Positions 1-8,629 of a stretch of 36,867 nt of DNA are shown one piece after another (position 1 is the first letter of the stretch; every line of letters begins with the position of its first letter). The stretch comes from Bacillota bacterium (GTDB lineage: Bacteria; Bacillota; Clostridia; Peptostreptococcales; Anaerovoracaceae). Under the pieces are notes generated by a model, which searched no databases, was not told the DNA's origin, and saw only the letters and a list, made by a program, of their open reading frames with translations. The stretch is from assembly GCA_017417045.1 (NCBI GenBank), contig JAFPZZ010000045.1:1-36867 (forward strand), written 5' to 3'. The translations under genes were made by a program, and so were the position numbers.

Positions 1-99
1 ATCGTAGTCGCTTATCTCCGGAGAGTCGTCGGTGTAGTATCTTTCGTTGTGGTACGCTATGAGGGCGTAGAGCTCCTCCATGCGCTGTCTGGGATCCAT
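1..99 (-). CDS. ligA: NAD-dependent DNA ligase, N-terminal fragment (window edge)
   Basis: The first 33 codons of a minus-strand gene run off the left edge of the window. The peptide contains HNERYYTDDSPEISDYD, which matches the start of the adenylation region (Ia subdomain) of bacterial LigA, where an HNYRYY...PxISDxEYD pattern helps bind the nicotinamide half of NAD. LigA seals nicks in replication and repair. The ATG at 97-99 has an AGGAGGG ribosome site at 102-108. It follows pcrA on the same strand after 115 bp, the usual pcrA-ligA order of Bacillota, so the two are probably co-transcribed. The ligase core lies outside the window, so completeness cannot be judged. Confidence 0.92.
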   Translation of the reverse strand, partial: MDPRQRMEELYALIAYHNERYYTDDSPEISDYD

Positions 100-214
100 A
101 TTCCCTCCTGATAGTCTGTGCTTTATAAAGGCTCTTGGAAGCCCCGCAGCGTCCTTTTGGGAAGCCGCAAATATTGATAGCTCCGGACGATCGAACCCAT
201 CGACTGGCCGGCCC

Positions 215-2470
215 CTACAGTTTCTTCATCGGGGCCTTGTCCTTGGCGAGCTTTTTGGTGCCCACCGCCTCGAAGATGACGGTGACTATGCTGCCCTTGC
301 TCTCGATGACTGTGCCACGTCCGAAGGTATCGTGCTCGACCTCGTCTCCCGGCAGCAGCTCGACTCCCGCGGTCTTGAACTTCTCCCTGAGCTCCGCCGC
401 AACGCTCTGCGCGTGCGTTCTGACAGTGCTGGCTGTCTTTAGCGGGGAAACGTAGGTTTCTCCTCCGGAATAACTGTATCCGCTGTTGTATCTGCCGAAC
501 GAGAGCCCGTCGCCCTTCTTGTCGTAGACGGCGTGGCCCATCATGTATTTTCTGTCTATCTCCTTGAGGAAGGGAGATTCGGCGGACCTGTCGGTCTTTC
601 CGTACATCATGCGCTCCTCGGCGCTCGTCAGGAATAGCCTCTGCTTGGCGCGCGTCATGCCCACGTAGCAGAGCCTGCGTTCCTCCTCCATCCCCTCTCC
701 CCTGTCTATAGTCCTGTAGCTTGGGAAGATCCCGAGCTCCATACCGGGCATGAAGACGACCGGGAATTCAAGTCCCTTCGCGGAGTGCAGAGTCATCAGA
801 TTCACGGCGTCCTGATCGGGGTCGTGATTGTCTATGTCCGCCATGAGCGAGACGCTCTCCATAAAGCCCACGAGCGTCAGCTTCTCGTCTATAGCTTCAG
901 CCTCAGCGGCCTTTTCCGCTATGACTGTCTTGAACTCCATGAGGTTCTCTATCCTGCCCTCGGCTTCGATGCTGTTTTGCTCCTGAAGCAGGGGCAGATA
1001 AGAAGTCCGAACGAGCAGAGCGTCGTAGACGTCCTCTACGCTCATCTCCTCCTGCGCTTCGGAGAGCTCTCCGAGCAGCGAGCTCATATCCGCCGCAGCC
1101 TGCGAGCTTTTGGAGGAAAGCGCGCCGAGCACCTCGGGCTCCGTCACAGCCTCCAGCAGGCTCAGGCCTTTTTGCGCGGCGACTGCCCTGATGAGGTCCA
1201 TGGATTTGGGGCCTATGCCCCTCCTCGGTTCGTTGACGACCCTCTCGAAGGCGACGTCGTCCTTAGGATTGAGCACGAGCCTCATATATGCGAGGACGTC
1301 CTTGATCTCCTTGCGGTCGTAGTACCTCAGGCCCGAGAGCACCTGGTAAGGTATGTCCTTGGCGCTGAAGGCGTCCTCAAAGCGCCTCGACTGTACGTTG
1401 GTCCTGTACAGAACAGCGAAATCCGAGTATCTAAGCAGGGGCTGTTTCCTCATGAGCTCCCTGATCTTCGCCGCGGTGTATCTGGCCTCCTCCTTGTCGT
1501 CGAAGGCCCTGTAGTATTCTATCTTCTCCCCCGCCTCGGCGCCGGTCCACATCTTCTTGTCCTTGCGCCCGCGGTTCTTGCTTATGACGCTGTGCGCCGC
1601 GTTAATGATGTTCGAGGTGGACCTATAGTTCTGCTCCAGCTTGATGACCTTCGCTCCCGGGAAGTCCTTTTCGAACTCCAGGATGTTCCTTATGTCCGCG
1701 CCGCGCCACTCATATATGCACTGGTCGTCGTCTCCGACCACGCAGATATTGTCGTGGGCGCCTGCGAGGAGCTTTACGAACTTGTACTGAAGAAGGTTTG
1801 TGTCCTGATACTCGTCCACCATGATGTAGCGGAACTTCTGCTGATAGCGCGCGAGGACGTCCGGATGTTGCTCGAAGAGCCTCACCGTGTTCAGGATGAG
1901 GTCGTCGAAGTCCATCGCGTTATTCTTTTTGAGAGCCTCGTCATAGCGGTGATAGAGCTTTATGATGTCCTCGTAGTGGAAGACTCCCGCGTACTTCCTC
2001 TCGTAGGCGTCCGGCCCGATCTCGTTCTCCTTGGCGGAAGAGATCTCTCCGAGCACGTAGCCTGGAGCGTTGCGCTTTTCGTCCAGCTCGAGCTCCTTGA
2101 TAAGGCTCTTTATGAGCGCCTTCTGGTCGACGGGATCGTATACGACGAAGTTCCTGCCGAAGCCTATCGCCTCGGCCTCGCTTCTGAGTATGCGAAGAGC
2201 CGCGGAGTGAAAGGTCTGTATCCACATCCCGGGGACGGGCCCTACGAGGGCCTCTACCCTGTCCCTCATCTCCCTCGCGGCCTTGTTGGTGAAGGTAACC
2301 GCGAGTATCGCGTACGGCGAGACCCCAGCGTCCTTAACCATGTACGCTATCCTGTGCGTCATGGTGCCCGTCTTCCCCGAGCCGGCTCCCGCAAGTATGA
2401 GAAGCGGCCCTTCTATGGTGACCGCAGCCTCTCTCTGCTGCGGATTTAGTTTGTCCAAATAATCCGGCAT
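215..2470 (-). CDS. pcrA: ATP-dependent DNA helicase PcrA (UvrD/Rep family)
   Basis: A 751-residue superfamily 1A 3'-5' DNA helicase for repair and for removing obstacles at forks. Motifs are in the expected order: Q motif LNPQQREAA (8-16), Walker A AGAGSGKT (27-34), Walker B VDEYQDTN (near 218), GDDDQCIYEWRGAD (motif III), LEQNYRST (motif IV), LMTLHSAKGLEFPVVF (motif V) and YVGMTRAKQRL (motif VI). The last 45 residues (LLPGDEVEHDTFGRGTV onward) are the Tudor-like RNA-polymerase-binding tail typical of PcrA, which favours PcrA over UvrD or Rep. The ATG has a strong AAGGAGG site. A TATACT -10 lies at 2495-2500 with no convincing -35. Length is normal and ligA follows on the same strand. Confidence 0.96.
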   Translation of the reverse strand: MPDYLDKLNPQQREAAVTIEGPLLILAGAGSGKTGTMTHRIAYMVKDAGVSPYAILAVTFTNKAAREMRDRVEALVGPVPGMWIQTFHSAALRILRSEAEAIGFGRNFVVYDPVDQKALIKSLIKELELDEKRNAPGYVLGEISSAKENEIGPDAYERKYAGVFHYEDIIKLYHRYDEALKKNNAMDFDDLILNTVRLFEQHPDVLARYQQKFRYIMVDEYQDTNLLQYKFVKLLAGAHDNICVVGDDDQCIYEWRGADIRNILEFEKDFPGAKVIKLEQNYRSTSNIINAAHSVISKNRGRKDKKMWTGAEAGEKIEYYRAFDDKEEARYTAAKIRELMRKQPLLRYSDFAVLYRTNVQSRRFEDAFSAKDIPYQVLSGLRYYDRKEIKDVLAYMRLVLNPKDDVAFERVVNEPRRGIGPKSMDLIRAVAAQKGLSLLEAVTEPEVLGALSSKSSQAAADMSSLLGELSEAQEEMSVEDVYDALLVRTSYLPLLQEQNSIEAEGRIENLMEFKTVIAEKAAEAEAIDEKLTLVGFMESVSLMADIDNHDPDQDAVNLMTLHSAKGLEFPVVFMPGMELGIFPSYRTIDRGEGMEEERRLCYVGMTRAKQRLFLTSAEERMMYGKTDRSAESPFLKEIDRKYMMGHAVYDKKGDGLSFGRYNSGYSYSGGETYVSPLKTASTVRTHAQSVAAELREKFKTAGVELLPGDEVEHDTFGRGTVIESKGSIVTVIFEAVGTKKLAKDKAPMKKL

Positions 2471-2494
2471 AAAGCCTCCTTTTCGCTACCCTCC

Positions 2495-2500
2495 AGTATA
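2495..2500 (-). promoter_or_regulatory. Candidate -10 element of pcrA
   Basis: TATACT lies 24 bp upstream of the pcrA ATG. The best -35 at normal spacing (TGAAAA, 16 bp away) is poor, so this is a weak call. Confidence 0.4.
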
Positions 2501-2555
2501 ACACATAATCGGACCATTTTCAGTCACGGATATGGCGGCTTTATATCCGCGTCAA

Positions 2556-2581
2556 AAGACCGCGGATCTCTCCGCGGTCTT
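2556..2581 (-). terminator. Terminator of the ABC transporter/AbgB-like operon
   Basis: A perfect 11-bp stem (AAGACCGCGGA and its complement) with a 4-base loop lies 22 bp beyond the stop of the AbgB-like gene. On the minus strand it is followed by a short run of T. Confidence 0.8.
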
Positions 2582-2603
2582 CGTTTCGTTTGCCGTAAAT
2601 GCT

Positions 2604-4052
2604 TTATTCTATGACGTAGAGCTTGGCTCCCTTGGGCACCGGGCACTGGTAGCCGCCGGCGTCCTTGACGCGCTTTTTCTGCTCCTTCTTTGCCGCGCTT
2701 ATGGTCTTCGGGCTGTTGAGAAGGTCTATAGCGGAAGCGCAGAGCACCTTGGCCGCGTACATGAGTCCCTTGTCGCCTATGGAAGTGGCTCCGCAGGACA
2801 CGTTCTGCCAGGAGTGGCCCGGCGAGCCCGCGGGATAGGTAGCCGCGCCCATCTGGACTGTGGGGATCTCCCAGGATACGTCGCCCACGTCGGTGGACCC
2901 CGGGCTCTCTACGTACTTGCTGAAGAAAGGCATCAGGAAGTCGTTTATTGCCCTCTTTCCGTCCTCCGAGAGCTCCTTGACCTTGGCCGCGATCTCCTCA
3001 TCGTGCTGGGCGCCCGCGCCCGAGATCTTTCCCTTGCCGGGGAAGGTCTCCCTGAGCTTCTCGGCGAAAGCCCATTCCTCATCCGTATATTCGGGGATGG
3101 GTATCTGCTCCATGTTGGAGTAGACGAGCTTTTCGAGCACCGTATTCATGACGGTATTGGAGCAGGCGTCGACGAAGATCTTCTCTACGCTGGTCTCGGT
3201 CATGTCGGCAGCTGCCTTGGCTATCTTGTCCACCCTCTTCTGCAGCGCCACGGCGTCGCCTACGCTCGTGGAACGCACCATGTAGAGCAGGTCGGCGTAG
3301 GGCTGGACTACGTTCGGCGACCAGCCGCCGCCGTTGATTATGGCGTAATGTATCCTGGCGTCGGGCTTTGCGTGCTCTCTTAGGAACTGCACGCCCACGT
3401 TCATGAGCTCGGCCGCGTCGAGAGCGGACCTTCCCTCGTGGGGATTGCCCGCGGCGTGCGCGGCTACGCCCTTGAATTTATACAGGGTCTGAATGCAGGA
3501 ATTGCAGGTGCCGGTCGTGACCTGGAAGCAGTCCGCCGGATGCCAGGTCAGCGCGACGTCGCATTCCTTCCAGACCTTATCCCTCGCCATGAGGGCCTTG
3601 GAGGCTCCGCCCTCCTCGCCCGGGCAGCCGTAGAAGATCACTGTGCCGCTCTTGCCGCTCTGCTCGAGATAGTGCTTGATGCCCAGCGCGGCTCCGAAGG
3701 ATCCGGCTCCCAGCATGTTGTGGCCGCAGCCGTGGCCGCTGCCGTCAGGCTCTAAGAAGTCCCTCTCGGTGGCTCCTGCCCTCTGCGAGAGGCCCGAGAG
3801 CGCATCGAACTCGGCGAGTATGGCTATGACGGGCTTGCCGCTTCCGAACTTGCCGGAAAAGGCGGTATCGATGCCGCAGAGGCCTTCTTCCACCTCAAAG
3901 CCTTCTTCCTTGAGCTTCTGGACGTAGTAAGCGGCCGATTTGTATTCCTTGAGGGAGAGCTCGGCGAAGCCCCATATCGCGTGAGATACGTCGGTGATGT
4001 CCCCGCTGCGCGACTCCACGTATTCGAGAGCCTGTTTCTTCAGATCTTCCAT
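2604..4052 (-). CDS. M20 metallohydrolase, p-aminobenzoyl-glutamate hydrolase subunit B-like
   Basis: A 482-residue cytoplasmic zinc amidohydrolase resembling E. coli AbgB, which with AbgA cleaves p-aminobenzoyl-glutamate to glutamate. Family marks seen: AEFDAL, the GHGCGHN metal-binding motif, YGCPGEEGG with the catalytic Glu pair, GRSALDA in the dimerisation region, NVVQPYADLLYMVR, STDVGDVSW and a C-terminal YQCPVPKGAK. The start used is the ATG at 4050-4052 because GGGAGG sits 8 bp upstream; an in-frame ATG 15 bp earlier overlaps that ribosome site. It lies 89 bp after the ABC ATPase gene on the same strand with no clear terminator between, so it probably belongs to that operon. The substrate may be another N-acyl or dipeptide-like amino acid. 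Confidence 0.85.
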   Translation of the reverse strand: MEDLKKQALEYVESRSGDITDVSHAIWGFAELSLKEYKSAAYYVQKLKEEGFEVEEGLCGIDTAFSGKFGSGKPVIAILAEFDALSGLSQRAGATERDFLEPDGSGHGCGHNMLGAGSFGAALGIKHYLEQSGKSGTVIFYGCPGEEGGASKALMARDKVWKECDVALTWHPADCFQVTTGTCNSCIQTLYKFKGVAAHAAGNPHEGRSALDAAELMNVGVQFLREHAKPDARIHYAIINGGGWSPNVVQPYADLLYMVRSTSVGDAVALQKRVDKIAKAAADMTETSVEKIFVDACSNTVMNTVLEKLVYSNMEQIPIPEYTDEEWAFAEKLRETFPGKGKISGAGAQHDEEIAAKVKELSEDGKRAINDFLMPFFSKYVESPGSTDVGDVSWEIPTVQMGAATYPAGSPGHSWQNVSCGATSIGDKGLMYAAKVLCASAIDLLNSPKTISAAKKEQKKRVKDAGGYQCPVPKGAKLYVIE

Positions 4053-4141
4053 TTGTAAACCTCCCATATATTTTGAGGAGCGGCCTTATAAGCAGCTCCT
4101 CATTGCGTTTTTACGTTTTTATTGCGCCTGAGCGCCCCGCG

Positions 4142-4882
4142 CTAGTACAGCACCTTGCTCAGGAAATCCTTGGTCCTTGGATTCTGCGGATTCCTCATGA
4201 TCTGGTCGGGCGTGCCGCTCTCGGCTATGATGCCGTCGTCCATGAAGAGTATCCTGTCGGAGACCTCTCTGGCGAAGCCCATCTCGTGGGTCACGATGAC
4301 GGAAGTCATGCCGGACTTTACCAGATCCTTTATTACGTCGAGCACCTCGCCTACCATCTCAGGGTCGAGAGCGGAGGTCGGCTCGTCGAAGAGCATCACG
4401 TCCGGCTCCATCGCGAGGGCCCTGACTATGGCGAGCCTCTGCTTCTGCCCGCCCGACAGCCTCGAGGGATGCTCGTTCTTCTTTTCTATGAGGCCTACCC
4501 TGTTGAGCAGGGCTATGGCCATCTCGTCGGCCTCGGCCTGGGTCTTCTTCTTGGTCTGCACGGGTGCGAGCGTTATATTCTGCATAACGGTCATGTTCGG
4601 GAAGACGTTGAAGTGCTGGAACACCATGCCCATCTTCTGCCTGTGGAGGTTGATGTCCACGTCGGCCTGGGTGATATCCACTCCCTCGAACCAGATGTGC
4701 CCTTCTTCGGGGACTTCGAGCATGTTCAGGCACCTGAGGAAGGTGCTCTTGCCGCCGCCGGAGGGTCCTATTATCGAGACTACCTCGCCCTTGGTGATAT
4801 GCTCGTTTATGCCTTTAAGCACGTGCAGGGGCTCCCTGCCTTCTATCTTAAAGCTCTTGTGTACGTTCTCTGTCCTAATCAC
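4142..4882 (-). CDS. Polar amino acid ABC transporter, ATP-binding subunit
   Basis: A 246-residue ATPase of the GlnQ/HisP type that powers amino acid import. It shows Walker [10 protein letters not shown] (39-47), a Q-loop, signature LSGGQKQR, Walker [14 protein letters not shown] and the switch His in VIVTHEMGF. The start is GTG at 4880-4882, with AGGAGG 10 bp upstream. The reading frame overlaps the end of the permease gene by 8 bp, so translation is probably coupled. Together with the permease and binding protein it makes a complete importer in SBP-permease-ATPase order. The amino acid transported cannot be read from sequence; polar or basic amino acids are usual for this family. Confidence 0.93.
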   Translation of the reverse strand: MIRTENVHKSFKIEGREPLHVLKGINEHITKGEVVSIIGPSGGGKSTFLRCLNMLEVPEEGHIWFEGVDITQADVDINLHRQKMGMVFQHFNVFPNMTVMQNITLAPVQTKKKTQAEADEMAIALLNRVGLIEKKNEHPSRLSGGQKQRLAIVRALAMEPDVMLFDEPTSALDPEMVGEVLDVIKDLVKSGMTSVIVTHEMGFAREVSDRILFMDDGIIAESGTPDQIMRNPQNPRTKDFLSKVLY

Positions 4883-5543
4883 TTACTCTCAGCCTCCTCT
4901 CAAACCTGTTCAGGAAGAAGGTCAATATCTTGTTGATCACATAGTATATCACGGCTACGATGAACAGGCATTCGAAAGTCAGAAAGGTGTTGCCCCTGAC
5001 GATCAGATACGAGGTCATGATGTCGCCGATGAAGAAGGTCGACGCCAGCGAGGTATCCTTGGTGATCGTTACGAACTCGTTGCCGAGCTCGGGAAGTATG
5101 TTCTTGATGGCCTGGGGAAGTATTACCTTCTTCATGGCCTGAGAATAAGTGAGGCCGAGGCTTCTCGCCGCCTCCATCTGCCCCCTGTCTACGGCCTGTA
5201 TGCCGGAGCGGAAGGCCTCGGACAGGTAGCATCCGCTGTTTATCGAGAACGCCACGCTGACGGCCATGAACTCGCTGACCTTGAAGGGCAGGAGCTTAGG
5301 CACGAGGAAGTATCCTACGTAGACCTGCAGGAGCATAGGCGTGCCTCTGATGAGGTCGACTATGAAGCTGCTGATGCCCTTGAGCACCTTGTGGCTGGAC
5401 ATCCTCATATAGCAGAGGATGAATCCCAGTATGGCTCCGAATACTACGGTAATGAGGGACAGGAGCAGCGTATGGCTGACTCCTGTCACGATGAATACTT
5501 TCCAGTACTTTGTCCAGATCTTGATAACGTTTGAAAAACTCAT
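4875..5543 (-). CDS. Polar amino acid ABC transporter, permease subunit
   Basis: A 222-residue inner-membrane permease of the HisM/GlnP family. It has a hydrophobic first helix (about 20-42), an [10 protein letters not shown] segment after the second helix, and the cytoplasmic EAA loop ([20 protein letters not shown]) that docks on the ATPase. About five transmembrane helices can be seen. Only one permease gene is present, so the membrane part is probably a homodimer. It starts 46 bp after the binding-protein gene and overlaps the ATPase gene by 8 bp. The ribosome site AAAGGA is rather far from the ATG. Confidence 0.93.
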   Translation of the reverse strand: MSFSNVIKIWTKYWKVFIVTGVSHTLLLSLITVVFGAILGFILCYMRMSSHKVLKGISSFIVDLIRGTPMLLQVYVGYFLVPKLLPFKVSEFMAVSVAFSINSGCYLSEAFRSGIQAVDRGQMEAARSLGLTYSQAMKKVILPQAIKNILPELGNEFVTITKDTSLASTFFIGDIMTSYLIVRGNTFLTFECLFIVAVIYYVINKILTFFLNRFERRLRVSD

Positions 5544-5589
5544 TCTTAAAGCTGTCCTTTATCCTCTCGGTGACACGGCTTGCGGCTTT

Positions 5590-6477
5590 CTACTTGGATT
5601 CGTCCTTGATCTCGTTGCCTTCCTCGTCGTAGGAGATCTCAGCAGCGGTCTCGATGCCGGCGAGCTCCCTGGCGGCAGCGTACCATTCGGCGTAGTACTT
5701 GGCGTCCTGGGCCTTGGTCATAGCGGCGTTGACCGCTTCGCAGAGGGCCGCGGAATCCTTGTGCATGAGGATGACGTTTCCGGTATCATCGATCTCGAAC
5801 CAGAAATCGGTGAAGGCTACCTTGTCGTTGTTGGTGATGATGGCTTCGCCGTTGCCCTTGGCTACTGCGAGGGCGTCGATGGTGCCTTCGGTGAGGGCTA
5901 TGACCGCGGTGCCGAGGTCGGTGAACTGCTTGATCTTGACGTCGCTTGCGACTTCATAGAGCTGCTCGGTAACGAGGTTGAGCTGCAGGGATGCTGCCTG
6001 GCATCCTATGGTGAGTCCGGAGAAGTCGTCGGCTTCCTTGAAGTTGCCGCCGTTGGCCGCCGCTACGAGCAGGCCCTGTCCTCCTTCGTTTCCGGTATCA
6101 TATTCCTGGGAGAGCTGGAAGTTCTCTTTTCTTTCCTCTGTCGGGGAGAAACCGGAGATGGACATGTCTACGTTCTTGGACTGGACCGCCGCCTGGCAGG
6201 CGCTGAAGTCCATAGGCTTGATCTGGAGCTCGAGTCCCAGATCCTCAGCTATCCACTGGGCCAGCGTGACGTCGAATCCGACGAACTGCTCCTGGCCGCT
6301 CTTGGAGGTATCTACGAATTCCATCGGGGCGAAGTCCGGGGAGATCGCTACGGTGAGCTTTCCGGGCTCAACGAGTCCGAGGGGGTTGGTGTTCTGCTCT
6401 TCTTCCTTCTTCTCTCCGCAGGCCGCGAGTGAGAAGACCATTATCATTGCGAGTGCGAGTGCTATAAACTTCTTCAT
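5590..6477 (-). CDS. Amino acid ABC transporter, substrate-binding lipoprotein
   Basis: A 295-residue family 3 solute-binding protein. Residues 1-19 form a lipoprotein signal ending in the lipobox LAAC, so Cys20 should be lipidated and the protein anchored outside the membrane. An acidic linker (GEKKEEEQN) follows, then the binding fold beginning LTVAISPDFAPMEFVD, with SISGFSPTEER and IGCQAAS as recognisable family segments. It is the first gene of the transporter operon. It has AAGGAG as ribosome site and a good promoter at 6538-6566. The signal region closely resembles that of the asparaginase lipoprotein at 30450-31547. Confidence 0.93.
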   Translation of the reverse strand: MKKFIALALAMIMVFSLAACGEKKEEEQNTNPLGLVEPGKLTVAISPDFAPMEFVDTSKSGQEQFVGFDVTLAQWIAEDLGLELQIKPMDFSACQAAVQSKNVDMSISGFSPTEERKENFQLSQEYDTGNEGGQGLLVAAANGGNFKEADDFSGLTIGCQAASLQLNLVTEQLYEVASDVKIKQFTDLGTAVIALTEGTIDALAVAKGNGEAIITNNDKVAFTDFWFEIDDTGNVILMHKDSAALCEAVNAAMTKAQDAKYYAEWYAAARELAGIETAAEISYDEEGNEIKDESK

Positions 6478-6537
6478 TTCTAAACTCCTTTTGTAAATGG
6501 TTTTGAGTTTGGTGACTTGTTTTTGCTTTATGGTGCT

Positions 6538-6566
6538 ATTATACGCCGCGGTTTTGCATAAACAAG
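6538..6566 (-). promoter_or_regulatory. Promoter of the amino acid ABC transporter operon
   Basis: CTTGTT (6561-6566) and TATAAT (6538-6543) are 17 bp apart, about 60 bp before the binding-protein ATG. The 90 bp upstream are very AT-rich and repeat TGCATAA and ATGAATAA words, which could be operator half-sites. Confidence 0.7.
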
Positions 6567-6777
6567 GGTTATTTATGAATAATTAGCATATTTTTTAAAT
6601 ATTTTTCGTTTATATTTGCATAATTTATATTTATTGCGCGCATACTCAGAGCGTCTTATGCAAGGAGCGGATAAGGCGGCGCTGCTTATTCATAAAAACA
6701 GATGAACGCCTTGGACCGGCGAAAACAGCAGGCTTTTGTATACATCAAGGCGCGTACGCGCGGCGCAGGAAGAGCAC
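6567..6777. other. Non-coding stretch upstream of the ABC operon
   Basis: Part of a 401-bp gap between genes (6478-6878). The half nearest the ABC promoter is AT-rich with repeated TGCATAA-like words. The rest (about 6640-6777) is of normal composition and contains no ORF with a ribosome site, no tRNA and no repeat that I can see. Confidence 0.5.
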
Positions 6778-6805
6778 AAAAATGCCGGCCCTTTCAGGCC
6801 GGCAT
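6778..6805 (-). terminator. Terminator of the AbgA-like gene
   Basis: A perfect 9-bp stem (ATGCCGGCC with its complement, 6-base loop) is followed on the minus strand by TTTTT, 73 bp after the stop codon. It separates this gene from the ABC operon promoter. Confidence 0.88.
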
Positions 6806-6878
6806 ATGATTTACAGCTCGATACGCGGTAGCGTATCTCACGTTATACCGCAGACTATGCGGCGCGTCCTTTTAAGCT

Positions 6879-8207
6879 CTACTTCCCTACTATTTTAAGA
6901 GCGGCGGCGAGGAAGATCTTGACCGCCTTGGTCATATCCTTGTCGTTCGTTATATCGAAAGTAGTCGCGTGATGCGGGGCAGCTTCTTCCGTCCTGTAGA
7001 AGATGTAGCAGGACTTTCCGCCGTGCTGGATGACCCTGTCCGCCATGTAGGCGTAGTCGTCGGAGGTCGGCTTGGTGCCTTCCGGGGCGGGAAGAGCCTT
7101 GAAGCCTATCTCATTCGCGAGAGCCACGAGCTCATCCGTGAAGTCCGGGCTGTCGATGACTACGGCAGGGGTGGCGCCCATGAGCCTGATCTCGGCGGTG
7201 CAGCCGTGCATAGCGGCGGCGTGCTCTATGATCCTTCTGGCGTACGGCTCAAGGTAATCGAGCGAGGCAGCCGTGAGGCCTCTGAGTTCCATGACCATCT
7301 TGACCCTGTCGCAGACCACATTCCTGCCGGATCCTGCGATCACCTGGCCAACGTTGATCCTGGCGTCGCCCACGGAAGCCCTGGGGATCCCGTAGATGCC
7401 CTGTACGATCGCGGCCATGGCGAGCATGGCATTGTTGCCGCTCTCGGGAGCTGCCGCGTGGCAGGCCTTGCCGTAGAGGTAGACATCGAGCTTGGCGTTG
7501 GCCATGCAGGTCTTGTACTGGAACCAGAAGTCCTCATCCGGGAAGTCTTTGTTGAGCGGCATCACGTGCATGGCCATCATATAATCGATATCGTCGAAGA
7601 AGCCGGTGCCTATCATGCCCCTGGCGCCTCTGACGCCCTCTTCTCCGGGCTGGAACACGAACTTGAACTTGCCGCAGAGCTGATCCTTGTATTTCATGAT
7701 GGTCTCGGCGGTCATCATTCCTATCGTAGCGTGGGAATCATGCCCGCAGGCCTGCATCTCTCCGGGATTGACGGAGGCAAAGCCCTCTCTGAAGGGCTTG
7801 TGGGAATCATCCTGAGCCTCGAATACGCCCAAGCCGTCGATGTCGGTGCGGAAGCCGACGACGGGGCCGGGCTTTCCGGTATCGATGATAGCTTCGACTC
7901 CGGTGAATCCGTCCTTAAAGAAAGGCGCGAATTCGGGAACAGCGCCCTGCTCGAGCGCTCTCTCGTATACCATGTCGAGCTCTTCCTGGTCGGGAAGTCC
8001 CATCCTGTCCTCGGCGATAAAGCAGTCCTTGCCGAGTATAAGCTCGTCTACGCCGAGCTTGGTGAGAAAGTCGGCGATGATGGAGCAGGTCCTCACCTCG
8101 TGCCAGCCGGACTCGGCGTACTTGTGGAAGTCGCGGCGGTTTTCTACCATCCAGTCGGCTCTGGAATCCACGTACTCAGCCATCTTTTTATAAAGTTCAC
8201 TTACCAT
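6879..8207 (-). CDS. M20 metallohydrolase, p-aminobenzoyl-glutamate hydrolase subunit A-like
   Basis: A 442-residue member of the AbgA branch of M20 hydrolases. AbgA-specific stretches are present: RRDFHKYAESGW, then RMGLPDQEELDMVYERALEQG and FKDGFTG, an insertion absent from ordinary M20 amidases. Metal and catalytic motifs follow: FRTDIDGLG, ACGHDSHAT, FQPGEEGVRGARGM and the GSGRNVV dimerisation segment. In E. coli AbgA pairs with AbgB to hydrolyse p-aminobenzoyl-glutamate; three AbgB-like genes occur in this window, none directly beside this one. It has its own promoter and terminator and diverges from the GltS-type transporter gene. Ribosome site AAAGGAG. Whether it partners one of the AbgB copies is inference. 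Confidence 0.86.
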   Translation of the reverse strand: MVSELYKKMAEYVDSRADWMVENRRDFHKYAESGWHEVRTCSIIADFLTKLGVDELILGKDCFIAEDRMGLPDQEELDMVYERALEQGAVPEFAPFFKDGFTGVEAIIDTGKPGPVVGFRTDIDGLGVFEAQDDSHKPFREGFASVNPGEMQACGHDSHATIGMMTAETIMKYKDQLCGKFKFVFQPGEEGVRGARGMIGTGFFDDIDYMMAMHVMPLNKDFPDEDFWFQYKTCMANAKLDVYLYGKACHAAAPESGNNAMLAMAAIVQGIYGIPRASVGDARINVGQVIAGSGRNVVCDRVKMVMELRGLTAASLDYLEPYARRIIEHAAAMHGCTAEIRLMGATPAVVIDSPDFTDELVALANEIGFKALPAPEGTKPTSDDYAYMADRVIQHGGKSCYIFYRTEEAAPHHATTFDITNDKDMTKAVKIFLAAALKIVGK

Positions 8208-8283
8208 AAAGCTTTCTCCTTTAATAATACAAGCATGCAGATAGGGACCCGACCCCGGTCATGGGCACAGTGCTTACGATAGG

Positions 8284-8313
8284 ATTATATATCAGTTTTG
8301 TTGAATTGAACAA
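8284..8313 (-). promoter_or_regulatory. Promoter of the AbgA-like gene
   Basis: TATAAT (8284-8289) with TTGTTC (8308-8313) at 18 bp spacing. The -35 lies inside the inverted repeat TTGTT-N6-AACAA (8298-8313), a possible operator. Confidence 0.6.
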
Positions 8314-8570
8314 TCTTTATGGTGTCTGGCGCTGCGGGGAGCGCTGGGGCTGCAACGCTCCTGTACGTCTGCTCTCGCTGCCGCATCCATTAATAATGCC
8401 GCCCTGCCGGCCGAAATGTGTCGCTTATTAGTGATTTTTATGAACAACATATGTGTTATCAATATGGTTTTCAAATAAATCGATCCCACTTATTGGAATT
8501 ATTAATTAATAATATCGCTTTATTAGAAAAATTGATGTATACAATAACGATTTATCATATAAAATTATGT

Positions 8571-8586
8571 TGTACATATTTGTACA
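8571..8586. promoter_or_regulatory. Candidate operator, TGTACA inverted repeat
   Basis: TGTACA-TATT-TGTACA lies 44 bp before the symporter ATG, in the probable 5' leader or promoter edge. Each half is itself palindromic, so it reads both as a direct and as an inverted repeat. Confidence 0.4.
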
Positions 8587-8629
8587 GGCAATTATTTCTT
8601 ATTTCAATCTATTCTTTTAAGGAGGAGTT

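Larger units (their letters stand above)
8208..8629. other. Divergent regulatory region between the AbgA-like and gltS-like genes
   Basis: No gene is visible in these 422 bp. The left part holds the AbgA-side promoter. About 8331-8420 is GC-rich with a weak hairpin (GGAGCG/CGCTCC, 8338-8361). From 8430 on it is AT-rich. It contains a perfect 16-bp palindrome ATTATTAATTAATAAT (8498-8513), TGTATACA (8536-8543), TTGATG and TATAAA promoter-like words (8532-8563), and TGTACA-TATT-TGTACA (8571-8586), which lies just before the symporter ribosome site and could be an operator. Confidence 0.55.

Noticed and set aside
785..2449. A 554-codon open frame on the plus strand over pcrA
   Set aside because: It lies antisense to a full-length helicase gene; composition looks like a reverse-complement translation (rich in Leu, Val, Arg, His) and no motif is seen.
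4075..4101. GAGGAGC/GCTCCTC hairpin between the ABC ATPase and AbgB-like genes as a terminator
   Set aside because: The loop is 13 bases and no T run follows on the minus strand, so I left the genes in one operon.
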